A stretch of 64,000 bases of DNA from Rhodobacteraceae bacterium UBA6197 (GTDB lineage: Bacteria > Pseudomonadota > Alphaproteobacteria > Rhodobacterales > Rhodobacteraceae): the NCBI GenBank assembly GCA_002422085.1, contig DISZ01000015.1:62001-126000 (forward strand), read 5' to 3'. Under the pieces are notes generated by a model, which was not told where the DNA came from, ran no database searches, and worked only from the letters and a program-made list of their open reading frames with translations. The translations under genes were made by a program, and so were the position numbers. Below are positions 1-8,310 of the stretch, piece after piece (the first letter of the stretch is position 1; each line of letters starts with the position of its first letter).

Positions 1-101
1 TCGAAATAGCCGGCTTCTTCACCAATATCGTCAATTCGAGCATACCAATCCGGGTCGCTCAGGGCCGTCAAATCTGCCCTCGCTTCGCTCGTCAAATTCA
101 T
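1..101 (-). CDS. Alpha/beta-hydrolase-like protein, 5' end only
   Basis: Only the first 33 codons are in the window; the gene runs off the left edge. It starts at an ATG at 101 preceded by a good ribosome binding site (GGAGGAAT). The visible peptide begins MNLTSEARADL and contains a D-P-x-W ... I-x-D-[IL] ... G-[YF]-[FY] pattern that matches the entry segment of the C-terminal hydrolase domain of the 3941-6142 gene product (about residues 447-465 there). I infer the same hydrolase-like family and a place in the same glycosyltransferase patch. The evidence is a short local match, so the family call is tentative while the existence of the gene is fairly secure. Confidence 0.6.
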   Translation of the reverse strand, partial: MNLTSEARADLTALSDPDWYARIDDIGEEAGYF

Positions 102-232
102 AATTCCTCCGCCGTATTGCTCCTGTCGGGGCGTCGTCATACGGCCACAACCAAGACGAGGATAACACCTGTCTTTTCGGGTCAGAATATGGTGATTTTG
201 AGAAACTATGGCGCGTTGTTTCGCGCGCCCGC

Positions 233-1303
233 TCAGTCGGTTGCGCGGTCCGATACTGTTTCCGATTTCATCAAGGCGGCGCGCCGACCCAGTGCCGCCA
301 TCCGGGCGGCGGCGGTCGGTGTCAGCGGCTGGCTGGGCGGTGTCAGCATGAGTCGCCCGAAAAGCGCCCGGAATTTCTCGTCCAGCATCAGGGTTGCGAA
401 TCGATCCTGACGCCACTGCACGGCGGCCGCATGCAGCCGCGCCAGTTCCGGGTCGGCCTGCAAACCGTCGCGACGAAGCGCCACCTCGGGCGCCAGTGCC
501 AGCACCGACCGATCCGTATGAGTGCAAAAATTCCGCTCGACCCAATAGGACATATCGAACGCCGACGCCTCACGGTTGGCCCGTCCCCGATCGCATTTCA
601 GCACATAGCTTTCCATCGCACCCAAGGCATAGTGGTTCAACTGCACAAGACCGTAGTTGTTCTGGCCATAGGCCGAAAAGATCCGCCCTTTGTGATAGCT
701 TGCCGGCAACGCGCGTCCCGAGCCGTCATACCAGCGCTGCCGGGCCAAGCCCTCGGGGGTAGGGTTGCGGGGGCGGTGGACCCCCAGCTTGCGGTAGCTG
801 CCGTCATTGCGAAACAGCGTCTTGAACAGCGCCGCGCGCCAAGGCCAGCCCATCTCTGCGGGCGCCGCGTGCTCGAACTGCGCGCAGACCGGGCGGTCCT
901 CGAACCCGACCACGCCCGAATTGCCAAACAGCCGCCAGGTCAGCGGGATCGCGGTGGCTTTCGGCAGCGCGGCCAACAACGCGGGCAGGGTGCGTGCGCC
1001 CACATGGATATTGACGAATTCGTCGATGTCGCAAAACAACACCCAATCGGCAGCGGCCATCAACGGATGCCGATCCGCCGATTTCAGCGCCGCCCATTGC
1101 GCACCCTCGGGCCAGGGACCGGGGTTACGCTGGTGACACACCACCCCCAGGGCCGCCAGCCGGTCCAGCATCAGATCGGTGCCATCGCTGCAATCGTTCG
1201 AAAACACCAGAAAGTCGGTAAAGCCCACCGCCTGATGATGCGCCAGCCATTCCAGAAGAAAGGCGCCCTCGTTCTTGACCGTGAGAATGGCAAGATATCG
1301 CAT
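233..1303 (-). CDS. Family-2-like glycosyltransferase (PF13704 type)
   Basis: The 356-residue protein begins with a TVKNEGAFLLEWL segment (residues 8-20), then NDCSDGTD (36-43) and a metal-binding DIDEF motif (92-96), the layout of short GT-A glycosyltransferases of the Glyco_tranf_2_4 kind. It also shares the blocks LTWRLFGN, ALFKTLFRN, KLGVHRP and LNHYA with the C-terminal half of the next upstream gene (1501-3807), so the two are paralogues. No signal peptide or membrane segment is seen, so it is probably cytosolic and uses a nucleotide sugar. Acceptor and sugar are unknown. The start has no strong ribosome binding site and lies 197 bases after the upstream gene. Confidence 0.85.
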   Translation of the reverse strand: MRYLAILTVKNEGAFLLEWLAHHQAVGFTDFLVFSNDCSDGTDLMLDRLAALGVVCHQRNPGPWPEGAQWAALKSADRHPLMAAADWVLFCDIDEFVNIHVGARTLPALLAALPKATAIPLTWRLFGNSGVVGFEDRPVCAQFEHAAPAEMGWPWRAALFKTLFRNDGSYRKLGVHRPRNPTPEGLARQRWYDGSGRALPASYHKGRIFSAYGQNNYGLVQLNHYALGAMESYVLKCDRGRANREASAFDMSYWVERNFCTHTDRSVLALAPEVALRRDGLQADPELARLHAAAVQWRQDRFATLMLDEKFRALFGRLMLTPPSQPLTPTAAARMAALGRRAALMKSETVSDRATD

Positions 1304-1421
1304 GGCTCAGTCTTTCATGGCGGCAAGCGCCTCGGCAAGGGCGCAGCGTTCCGGCCCGGTCAAAAACCCGTTCACAAACCCGGTCCATGGCCCGGCGCGC
1401 CGCAGGTCTGAAACCGATTGC

Positions 1422-1460
1422 CCTTCATCTTCGCCCAAATATCCCCGCCGGAGGCTCCCG
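1422..1460. repeat. Intergenic GGGGATATTT repeat element, single arm
   Basis: The stretch reads CTTCATCTTCGCCCAAATAT then CCCCGCCGGAGGCTCCCG. Near-identical copies lie at 6176-6243 and 23759-23868, and diverged ones at 15171-15220 and 56407-56486, always between genes. Here only one orientation is present, between two same-strand genes. Confidence 0.75.
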
Positions 1461-1500
1461 CAGTCGGCAACGGCGCGCGGTCGGGCGTGGGCCCGCCGGC

Positions 1501-3807
1501 TCAATGCTCTGCCTCGCCGCTATGCTCGACCGTAAAGAAGAAATCCGGGCCGATTTCGCGCAGATGCAGATCCTCGGGGATCACATCAGGGCCGGCATTG
1601 AACACCGCCGAGCCAAAGGCATGCAGGATGCGCGAATAGGTTTCAAACCGGACCGAGGTCAGATCCGCGTAAAACGCCTGATGGGTTTTGCTGCCGCGCA
1701 ACTCGACGATCTTGGCGCGGTGACAGGCGACCGAATGGGCATGGGCGGCGGCAATCTCGGGGTCGGCCAGAAGCCGGTCGTATTCGGCGCGCAAGACCGG
1801 GATCATCCGCTGGATTGACCGGTCGGTGACGGCGTTGTGGTTCATCCGAAACCAGTAGTTCAGCCCTTGGTCGCGATCGACATGGTTGACCCGGCCGCGG
1901 TCGCGCTTGACCAGAAAACTTTCGGCCGAGCGCACCGCGTAATGGTTCAGGCAGACCCAGTCATAGCCATAGGTCTCCAGTGTCGAGCGCCAGCCATTGC
2001 GAAACATCTCGCGCGGCATCGCCCGGCCCGATCCGTTCAGCCAGCGCACCTGATCCCACAGATCCGGGATCAGCCCTTTGGGCCGATGCACGCCCAGCTT
2101 CTTGTAGATGTCGATATTGCGAAACAGCGTCTTGAAGCCCCAGGCCTGATGCGGTTTGCGCACCACCTCGGGGGCGCAGGTGGAAAACTGCTCCAGCAAG
2201 AAGCGGTCCTCATACTCATGCACGTCACAATTGCCAAACAGCCGCCACGTCAGCGAGATCATATTGGCATCGCCCATCGCCGCATAAAGCGCCGCAAGCG
2301 TGCCATCACCGATCTTGATATTGATGAATTCGTCCACATCCATGCAGATCGCCCAGCCGCAGTCCTGAATCATCGGTTCGGATTCGGCGGCCTGAAGGGC
2401 GGCGTGCTGGGGTTTGAGATCCATCGTGCGAAACGGGTTCTCGCGGTGCGCGACAAGGCCCTTGGTCTCGAGCAGATCCAGCATGGTGTCGGTGCCGTCG
2501 GTGCAGTCATTGGTATAGATCAGGAAATCATCGACCCCGATCGCGCGGTGATAGGCCAGCCATTCCAGAATGAACGGGCCCTCGTTCTTCATCGTGGTGA
2601 CGATGCAGGTGCGCCCGGCCTCGGTCGCATGCCGGGGCGCGGCCTTGGGCTTGGACACCGGCGGCCGGATCGGTTTGTGGCCCCAGACGCTGGTCGACAT
2701 CTCCAGCAGCACCGGGTCTTCGACCAGCGAGGTCTTGGGCGCCAGCTCCGACGCCGCGCGGTCCGGCACCCGCAGCGCCATCGCCCGCCAGAACGGCACC
2801 ACGCTGCCCGGATCAGGCTTGGCATAGGCCACGCGCACCATCCGCCATGTCGAGGAAAGCCCCGCCTTTTGCGGCGCAACACCCCAGCGCGCGATGCCGC
2901 GGCGGGTGTCGAACTGGCGGCAGATATGGTCCGAGAACCGCGCCGGCTGGCCCGCGCGCACCCGCCATGGATAAATCCGCCGCCCGGCCAGCAGCACCAC
3001 GCCCCCCTTGGCGGTCTGGCACAGATCAAAGGCCGAGGCCGTGCCATGCGGCCGCTGCGCCAGAAGATCAGTCACATCCAGCGTCAGCACCGCCCGCGCC
3101 TGCGCCAGAAACCGCCATTTGGCGATTTCATAGATCAACCCCTGACCCAGAGGGCTGCGCCACGGATCGGCGGCGGGCAGCTCCATCCGATCCTTGCCGG
3201 GCGCGTCGGGGGCAAGGTAGGGGTGGCTTTCGGGGCCCATGTCGGGCTTGCCCAAGGGCACCGGGCTTTCGAGGACCGCCACCACCAGCGCCAGACCGCG
3301 GTGCGTCATCCCCTGACGCAGCGCGCGGGCAAAGGCGTCGGGCGGGCCCGCGGGGCTGTCGGGTGGCGCGCGGTTCACGATCACCGCCCCGCTCGCCCCG
3401 TGGTAATCGGCGTGCCAGGCCAGCCAGTCCAGCACTGTTTCGGGGGTTTCCTCCAGCCGCTGGCCAAAAAGGCAGTTCAGCCCGGCGAACAGATCGGTGT
3501 CGGGCAGCGCCGGCGCCAGATCCATCGCGCCCTCGGCCAGCGCCAGGCGCACCGCGCCGGGCCCGCGAACCTGCCCCGAGATCATCACCCCGCCCGACAC
3601 ATCGCGGATCTCGTCCACCGTCAGGCACTCGGCGCGGGGGGCGTCGGTAAAGCAGGCCATCGCCGTCGGATTGGCAAAAAACGCGCGGATCTGGCTGTTC
3701 GGCCCCTCGGCATCGGGCGCATCCCAGGCCAGACAGTCCAAAAGCGCAGGGTTTTCCCCGATCGCCCCGATCTGCCGCCGGATCACCACCGCTTTCGCCA
3801 CCATCAT
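1501..3807 (-). CDS. Large glycosyltransferase with a C-terminal family-2-like domain
   Basis: The protein has 768 residues. The C-terminal half (about 400-768) is a glycosyltransferase of the same type as the 233-1303 product, with TMKNEGPFILEWL, YTNDCTDGTD and a metal-binding MDVDEF motif near residue 490, followed by LTWRLFGN, FKTLFRN and KLGVHRP. The N-terminal half (about 1-390) has no motif I recognise; it is Ala/Pro/Gly-rich but globular in appearance, without signal peptide or membrane segments. The start is one of two adjacent ATGs (3807 or 3804) behind a weak GGGGCGG. It is divergent from the 3941 gene, with 133 bases between them for both promoters. The role is probably addition of a sugar to a surface or secreted glycan; the acceptor is unknown. 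Confidence 0.85.
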   Translation of the reverse strand: MMVAKAVVIRRQIGAIGENPALLDCLAWDAPDAEGPNSQIRAFFANPTAMACFTDAPRAECLTVDEIRDVSGGVMISGQVRGPGAVRLALAEGAMDLAPALPDTDLFAGLNCLFGQRLEETPETVLDWLAWHADYHGASGAVIVNRAPPDSPAGPPDAFARALRQGMTHRGLALVVAVLESPVPLGKPDMGPESHPYLAPDAPGKDRMELPAADPWRSPLGQGLIYEIAKWRFLAQARAVLTLDVTDLLAQRPHGTASAFDLCQTAKGGVVLLAGRRIYPWRVRAGQPARFSDHICRQFDTRRGIARWGVAPQKAGLSSTWRMVRVAYAKPDPGSVVPFWRAMALRVPDRAASELAPKTSLVEDPVLLEMSTSVWGHKPIRPPVSKPKAAPRHATEAGRTCIVTTMKNEGPFILEWLAYHRAIGVDDFLIYTNDCTDGTDTMLDLLETKGLVAHRENPFRTMDLKPQHAALQAAESEPMIQDCGWAICMDVDEFINIKIGDGTLAALYAAMGDANMISLTWRLFGNCDVHEYEDRFLLEQFSTCAPEVVRKPHQAWGFKTLFRNIDIYKKLGVHRPKGLIPDLWDQVRWLNGSGRAMPREMFRNGWRSTLETYGYDWVCLNHYAVRSAESFLVKRDRGRVNHVDRDQGLNYWFRMNHNAVTDRSIQRMIPVLRAEYDRLLADPEIAAAHAHSVACHRAKIVELRGSKTHQAFYADLTSVRFETYSRILHAFGSAVFNAGPDVIPEDLHLREIGPDFFFTVEHSGEAEH

Positions 3808-3940
3808 CCGCCCCGGACCCCATTGCCGTGTTTCGACTTTCCTAACACAGTCGCAGGCTCAGACAAGCCAAGCCCAGATAGTCGTTGGAAAATCGGCACC
3901 TCTGGGGCAGATTGGCGCAAAAGACGGCTAAGAGGGCAGT

Positions 3941-6142
3941 ATGGCGCGGGTTCGTGAGGTAGGCACGCTTTGGATCGGGGGGCGACTGTCGTGGATGGAA
4001 CAGCTTTGCCTCAAATCCTTTGTCGATGCCGGGCAAAAGATCACGCTGTTTTCGTATGAAGACATCCCCAATGTGCCCGATGGCGTGATCCGGCGCGACG
4101 GGCGCGAGATACTCGATACCGACAACTTCCTGAAATATGAAAAGAAAGACAGCTTTGCGCTATTTGCGGATCTGTTCCGTCTTCATATGATCCGCGCCTG
4201 CCCCGGCATGATCTGGGTCGATACCGATGTCTATTGCCACCGCCCGATGGACTATGACAGCGACTATGTGATGGGGTTCGAACTGCCCGGCGAACAGCGC
4301 GTCAACAACGCCGTTCTGGGCCTGCCTGCCGATAGCGCGATCCTGGCCGACATGCTGGAGTTCATGTCCGATCCCTTTGCCATTCCGCCGTTCTTGAAAC
4401 CGGCGCTGCGCGCCGACTATGCCGCTGCCGCCAAGGCGGGCACCCCGGTTCACGTCAGTCAGCAGCCCTGGGGTGTCTGGGGCCCGATGATGATTACCCA
4501 TTTCGTGCACAATCACGATCTGGCCTCGAAAGTGCAACCGCTCGAGGCGTTCTACCCGATCACCTTCCCGGAACGGACCCGTTTCCTGCGCCGCGCTGAA
4601 CGGGTGAATGCCCGCCTGACCACGGCCACCACCGCGCTGCATCTGTGGGCCTCGAACAAGCGCGAACTGGGGCTGCGTTTCGGCGGGATCCCGGCGAAAG
4701 GCTCGTGGCTGGCCGAGGCTTTGGCGCGTCACGGCCTGCGCCCCGAGGCCGCCCCGATCACCGGGCGCGGGCGCCATGTCTTTGATGCGGCTCTGGTGGA
4801 CAGCATGGATCTGCCCGAGGTCGCGCGCTTTGCCGATCTGGGTGGCAATGCGCAGTCGTTGGCGCTGGCGGCGGTGGCGAAATGGGATTGCGACGTCACG
4901 CTGATTGATCTGAACCACAAGGGCGCATGGCCCGGCAAACGCTCGGAATGGGTTGCGCCCTATCTGGCCGTTCTGGCCGACAACGGGATCGATGAACGTC
5001 GCGTGACCATTGTGTCGCGACCCGAGGATCTGCGCCCGCAAGATCTGATCGCCAACCTGAACGGGTTTGGAGATGTGAATAAGGTCAAACACTTGCAGCC
5101 CATTCTTGAACGGTGCATCCATGCCGACAGCCGGATGGTGCTGGATATTCGCAAGGGCTCGGGCAGCTATCCTTTCCTCAATGATTTCGGCACGCTTTGC
5201 ACGCTGAGCAGCCGCGACGATGGCGGTGTCGAGATCACCCGGGCGCTGTTTACCCCCAAGCCCCCCGCCGAGTTGGTCACCGATCCGGGCTGGGCCGAAA
5301 TTGCCCGCGATCTGGCCGGGACAGACGGGTTTTACACCGATAACGGCAGTCACAGCTTTCTCTATATCCCGCGTGGCCGCACGCTGGTGGTGACCTTCGA
5401 CAATCTCGATATCGCGATGAACAAACGCGAAGAGCGCCGCCCCTGGGGCTTTGGGTTCATCGAGAAACAGGGCTGGTCGATGCTGGGCGTGATGGCCGGC
5501 GGCTGGACCTGGTATCGTGACCCCTGGGTCAGTGCCGAATTCGACCGGCTGGCCGAAACCGGCTTTTTCGCGCAGTTCGAACGGGTGGTGTTCTACGGCG
5601 CCTCGATGGGCGGCTATGCCGCCTGTGCCTTTTCGGCGGCGCATCCGGGGGCCGATGTGGTGGCGCTCAGCCCGCAATCGACGCTGGACCGCACGCTGGT
5701 GCCCTGGGAGACACGCTATCACACGGCCTGGGACCGCGATTATTCCGGCAAATATGGTGATGCGGCCGAAGCCTCGAAGTCGGCGCGCCGCGTCTCGATC
5801 CTGTTTGATCCCTACGAGCCCCTTGATGCAGGCCATGTTGCCCGTTTTACCGGAGACAATGTTGCAAAGCTGCGCGCGCCGCTTTTGGGGCACCGGCTGG
5901 GATCAAGCCTGCATCAGATGGGGATCTTGAACCCGATCATCCTTGGCGCGCTGGATGGCACGCTGACCGAATCCGCATTCTATCAACGCCTGCGCGCCCG
6001 GCGCGACTTTGCCCGCTATCAGCGCGAATTGTTCAAACGCGCCGTCGCAGGCGGGCATGACAAATTGGCCCGGCAGTTGGGGGAATGGGTCCTGGAGCGC
6101 GGCGACAACCGCTATATCCGCGTCGAAATGCAGCGCCTTTGA
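3941..6142 (+). CDS. Three-part protein: glycosyltransferase, Rossmann domain, alpha/beta-hydrolase
   Basis: The protein has 733 residues in three recognisable parts. Residues 1 to about 270 resemble capsular-polysaccharide or Gly_transf_sug glycosyltransferases, with WIGGRLSWMEQLCLKSF at the start and the DXD motif VDTDVYC (D94, D96). Residues about 285-420 contain a nucleotide-binding-fold pattern (ADLGGNAQSLALA, then DVTLIDLNHKG) as in class I methyltransferases, although no catalytic residue can be assigned. Residues about 440-733 look like an alpha/beta hydrolase with a nucleophile elbow GASMGGYA (Ser555). The start is set by AGAGGG before ATG. It faces the AbrB gene, with a repeat element between. 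A role in building and modifying a surface glycan is inferred from context only. Confidence 0.8.
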   Translation: MARVREVGTLWIGGRLSWMEQLCLKSFVDAGQKITLFSYEDIPNVPDGVIRRDGREILDTDNFLKYEKKDSFALFADLFRLHMIRACPGMIWVDTDVYCHRPMDYDSDYVMGFELPGEQRVNNAVLGLPADSAILADMLEFMSDPFAIPPFLKPALRADYAAAAKAGTPVHVSQQPWGVWGPMMITHFVHNHDLASKVQPLEAFYPITFPERTRFLRRAERVNARLTTATTALHLWASNKRELGLRFGGIPAKGSWLAEALARHGLRPEAAPITGRGRHVFDAALVDSMDLPEVARFADLGGNAQSLALAAVAKWDCDVTLIDLNHKGAWPGKRSEWVAPYLAVLADNGIDERRVTIVSRPEDLRPQDLIANLNGFGDVNKVKHLQPILERCIHADSRMVLDIRKGSGSYPFLNDFGTLCTLSSRDDGGVEITRALFTPKPPAELVTDPGWAEIARDLAGTDGFYTDNGSHSFLYIPRGRTLVVTFDNLDIAMNKREERRPWGFGFIEKQGWSMLGVMAGGWTWYRDPWVSAEFDRLAETGFFAQFERVVFYGASMGGYAACAFSAAHPGADVVALSPQSTLDRTLVPWETRYHTAWDRDYSGKYGDAAEASKSARRVSILFDPYEPLDAGHVARFTGDNVAKLRAPLLGHRLGSSLHQMGILNPIILGALDGTLTESAFYQRLRARRDFARYQRELFKRAVAGGHDKLARQLGEWVLERGDNRYIRVEMQRL

Positions 6143-6175
6143 ACCCGCCGTCCGGCCCGGTTTAGGGCGTGGAAC

Positions 6176-6243
6176 GCTCCGCGGGGGATATTTAGGCAAA
6201 GGTGAATCGGTTTCAGCTTCGCCCAAATATCCCCGCCGGAGGC
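6176..6243. repeat. Paired inverted GGGGATATTT repeat between convergent genes
   Basis: Two arms of the intergenic repeat face each other: GCTCCGCGGGGGATATTTAG at 6176 and CAAATATCCCCGCCGGAGGC ending near 6243, around an AT-richer centre. A transcript from either side could fold into a long hairpin, and the element sits exactly between the convergent 3941-6142 and 6252-7292 genes. A bidirectional terminator role is inferred. Confidence 0.75.
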
Positions 6244-6251
6244 ATCCGCCC

Positions 6252-7292
6252 TCAGCGTGTGCGCTTCCGGTCGAACAGCCGCCCGGCAATCGGGGCCAGC
6301 AAGATCACCAACATGATCCGCGTCAGATGATGGGCAACGACAAAGGCCACATCGGCGCCGGTGACGATGGCGATGACGGCCATTTCGGCCTGACCGCCGG
6401 GCAGGAAAGACAAGATCACATCCAGTGTGCCGGCGGGCGACAGCGACAGCGCGAGTTCGATGAAACCCAAGGATAGCAGCGACAGGATCACCGCAAAGGC
6501 GACGCCGGCCCCGACATCAACGCGCAGTTCGCGCGCGGTGATGCCACTGTATTTCGCGCCGACCGCGATGCCGATGAAAAATTGCGCCGCCCAGATCATT
6601 TCGGCGGGGGGGCGCTGGTGGATCACGCCCGCGAGGCTCAAGGCCGCGGTCAGGATCAGCGGGCCGAGGATCGAGGCGCCGAACAGGCCGATCCTTTCGG
6701 CCAGTTTCCAGCCGATCAACCCGGCGCCGACCATCAGCACGATCTGTTGCCAGGGAATGGTCGAAAACGGCACCCCCGGCGGTCGCGTCAGATCGGCGTT
6801 GTAAGCCCAGGTCAGAAAGAACGGCGCGGCGGTAACGATGACCAGCACGCGGGTGGCATGCACGAGGCTCATCGCGCGCACATCGCCGCCCGCTTCTTCG
6901 CCAAAGATCAGCATGTCTTGCAACCCGCCCGGCATCGCTGAATAGAACGCCGTCGGGTGGTCAAACCCCATCACCTTGCGAAAGAACGGATAACCCACCG
7001 CGCCGATCACCAGCACGAACAGCGGCACCAGCGCCAGTGTCGCGCCATGGGACGGCAGGCTGAGGATCAGCCCCCAAGTCACCGACGAGCCGATCGCGAC
7101 GCCCAGAAAGGTCCGCATCATCTGCCCGAATGCCCCCATGTCGCGCAAGGGTGCCCCGAACAGAGCCGCGATCAGGCACCCTGTCATCGGCCCCAGAAGC
7201 AAGGGCAGCGGCAGGCCCACTCCGACGAAAATGGCCGACCCGAGTCCGGCGACCCCCAACGTCAACAACCGTCCTCTGGTTCTGGATGTCAT
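6252..7292 (-). CDS. AbrB-family (PF05145) integral membrane protein
   Basis: The protein is 346 residues from the ATG at 7292, which has GAGGGCG about ten bases upstream; a longer in-frame start at 7508 would add an uncharged-signal-free, non-conserved leader and overlap the small RNA, so I reject it. It is very hydrophobic, with two similar halves each holding about five membrane segments, beginning LLTLGVAGLGSAIFVGVGLP, with internal blocks such as PGGLQDMLIFGEEAGGD and FLPGGQAEMAVIAIVTGAD (the repeated PGG...M pattern of the family). Members are often named putative ammonia monooxygenase or AbrB duplication proteins, but the substrate is not established. It is a monocistronic unit facing the 3941-6142 gene. 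The FNR-like box at 7386 is 94 bases upstream of the start and could also serve it. Confidence 0.85.
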   Translation of the reverse strand: MTSRTRGRLLTLGVAGLGSAIFVGVGLPLPLLLGPMTGCLIAALFGAPLRDMGAFGQMMRTFLGVAIGSSVTWGLILSLPSHGATLALVPLFVLVIGAVGYPFFRKVMGFDHPTAFYSAMPGGLQDMLIFGEEAGGDVRAMSLVHATRVLVIVTAAPFFLTWAYNADLTRPPGVPFSTIPWQQIVLMVGAGLIGWKLAERIGLFGASILGPLILTAALSLAGVIHQRPPAEMIWAAQFFIGIAVGAKYSGITARELRVDVGAGVAFAVILSLLSLGFIELALSLSPAGTLDVILSFLPGGQAEMAVIAIVTGADVAFVVAHHLTRIMLVILLAPIAGRLFDRKRTR

Positions 7293-7385
7293 GCCTGTTT
7301 CGCCCTCATGCCCTTGCGCGGGACCGGTCCTGCTATCGGCCGCGCCGCCAAATGCGATTTTGTCGCAGGGCATGCTGACACCAAC

Positions 7386-7399
7386 TTGACTTAGGTCAA
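7386..7399. promoter_or_regulatory. FNR/NnrR-type box TTGACTTAGGTCAA
   Basis: This is a perfect TTGAC-N4-GTCAA dyad, the form recognised by FNR/DNR-type regulators (FnrL in Rhodobacter). Its centre (7392.5) is 41.5 bases upstream of about 7434, the class II activation distance for the small RNA that follows on the plus strand; a -10-like CATAGAT lies at 7420-7426. It could also act toward the AbrB gene on the minus strand. Confidence 0.7.
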
Positions 7400-7433
7400 A
7401 GTTTCGGGCGGGAACCCGACATAGATCTGCCGT

Positions 7434-7559
7434 ATCAGGTTTCAGATCTCCCTGAAAAGCGGCTCTCCCGCCGCGCGAAACCTGAACCGGGCCCAGACGC
7501 TCTCCCACGTCGGGTCTACAAACGCGCTGCGGGCCTCCCTCCCGCAGCGCTTTTATTTT
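7434..7559 (+). ncRNA. Probable oxygen-regulated small RNA with CU-rich anti-SD loops (PcrZ-like)
   Basis: A free-standing unit of about 126 nt lies between the divergent AbrB start and the convergent infC end. It has a promoter-proximal FNR box and a perfect terminator. In between, short hairpins expose UCUCCC-type loops: TTTCAG/CTGAAA around ATCTCC, GCGGC/GCCGC around TCTCCC, and GACG/CGTC around CTCTCCCA; the terminator loop is CCTCCCT. An alternative fold pairs the outer TCAGGTTTC with GAAACCTGA. CU-rich loops complementary to Shine-Dalgarno sequences are typical of riboregulators in alphaproteobacteria. Size, FNR control and Rhodobacterales context recall PcrZ, the FnrL-dependent photosynthesis-control RNA of Rhodobacter sphaeroides. 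Homology to PcrZ is my inference from memory of its properties, not an alignment. The 5' end is estimated. Confidence 0.65.
7524..7559 (+). terminator. Rho-independent terminator of the small RNA
   Basis: A perfect 10-bp stem GCGCTGCGGG/CCCGCAGCGC with loop CCTCCCT is followed immediately by TTTTATTTT on the plus strand. On the minus strand the hairpin is followed by GTTTGTAG, so it reads as a plus-strand terminator. There is no protein gene upstream on the plus strand for it to serve. Confidence 0.9.
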
Positions 7560-7705
7560 GGGCCAGCCGGATGTGCTGCTGCCCTCGGCCCGAAAGCGTG
7601 GGGCAAGATCATCCGTGACGCAGGACGCAGCACGCCGGGCTGGTCACTGCGATGGCGCCTTGCCGTCAAGGCACGCCCGATGGCCAGACCGCGCGGCCCT
7701 CGGCG

Positions 7706-7739
7706 GAAAACGAATGGCCCTCCCGCAGGGGAGGGCCAT
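7706..7739 (-). terminator. Rho-independent terminator of infC
   Basis: On the minus strand an 11-bp stem ATGGCCCTCCC/GGGAGGGCCAT closes a CTGC loop and is followed by TCGTTTTCC. It starts 24 bases after the infC stop codon. Confidence 0.9.
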
Positions 7740-7763
7740 CTGATCCGTTTGGCGGTGATCGGC

Positions 7764-8303
7764 CTATTTCGGCCCGATCATCATCACCATCTGCCGACCT
7801 TCCAGCCGGGGCATCGATTCGACCTTGCCCGCTTCGCCGACATCGTCGGCAACGCGGTTGAGCAGTTCCAGCCCAAGTTGCTGGTGCGCCATTTCGCGCC
7901 CCCGGAAGCGCAGCGTGATCTTGACCTTGTCGCCTTCTTCCAGAAACTTCAGCACCGAGCGCATCTTGACGTCATAGTCGTGCGTATCGGTGCCGGGACG
8001 GAACTTGATTTCCTTGATTTCAATGATGTGCTGCTTCTTGCGGGCCTCGGCCTCGCGTTTTTGCTGCTCATATTTGAACTTGCCGAAATCCATGATCTTG
8101 CAGACCGGGGGTTCGGCGGTCGGAGAGATTTCCACCAGGTCAAGCCCGGCCTCTTCGGCCATTTCCATGGCGCGGGCGGGTGTGACGACGCCAACGTTTT
8201 CACCGTCCGCCCCGATCAGGCGGATCTCCGGCGAGCGGATGCGGTCATTGATGCGGGGACCGGTGTCGCGCTGCGGCGGGGCATTGTGCGGTCTGCGAGC
8301 TAT
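7764..8303 (-). CDS. infC: Translation initiation factor IF-3, with an ATA start codon
   Basis: IF-3 binds the 30S subunit, keeps 50S away and checks start-codon pairing. The 179-residue product has the conserved N-domain start RINDRIRSPEIRLIGADGENVGVV, the linker KREAEARKKQ, and the C-domain blocks KEIKFRPGTDTHDYDVK and LRFRGREMAHQQLG. I place the start at an ATA codon (8303-8301), since AAAGGAG lies seven bases upstream (8311-8317) and the next codons read ARRPHNAPPQR as in the family. The only upstream in-frame ATG (8363) has no ribosome binding site and would add 20 atypical residues. infC in Escherichia coli starts with AUU and is autoregulated because IF-3 rejects non-canonical starts; the same is expected here. 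Confidence 0.93.
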   Translation of the reverse strand: MARRPHNAPPQRDTGPRINDRIRSPEIRLIGADGENVGVVTPARAMEMAEEAGLDLVEISPTAEPPVCKIMDFGKFKYEQQKREAEARKKQHIIEIKEIKFRPGTDTHDYDVKMRSVLKFLEEGDKVKITLRFRGREMAHQQLGLELLNRVADDVGEAGKVESMPRLEGRQMVMMIGPK

Positions 8304-8310
8304 GGTGGTT

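Noticed and set aside
1307..1504. Minus-strand frame of 65 codons ending four bases before the 233-1303 start
   Set aside because: It runs through the intergenic repeat element and has no ribosome binding site. Its last 28 codons read protein-like, so a fossil gene end is possible, but I cannot support a gene.
1837..3957. Plus-strand frame of 706 codons opposite the large glycosyltransferase
   Set aside because: Antisense shadow in a high-GC gene: His/Arg/Gln/Pro-rich, no motif, and the opposite strand has clear family motifs.
4160..5893. Minus-strand frame of 577 codons opposite the three-domain protein
   Set aside because: Antisense shadow with no start signal or domain.
7293..7508. N-terminal extension of the AbrB gene
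   Set aside because: It would overlap the FNR box and the small RNA, lacks conserved sequence, and the ATG at 7292 has a ribosome binding site.
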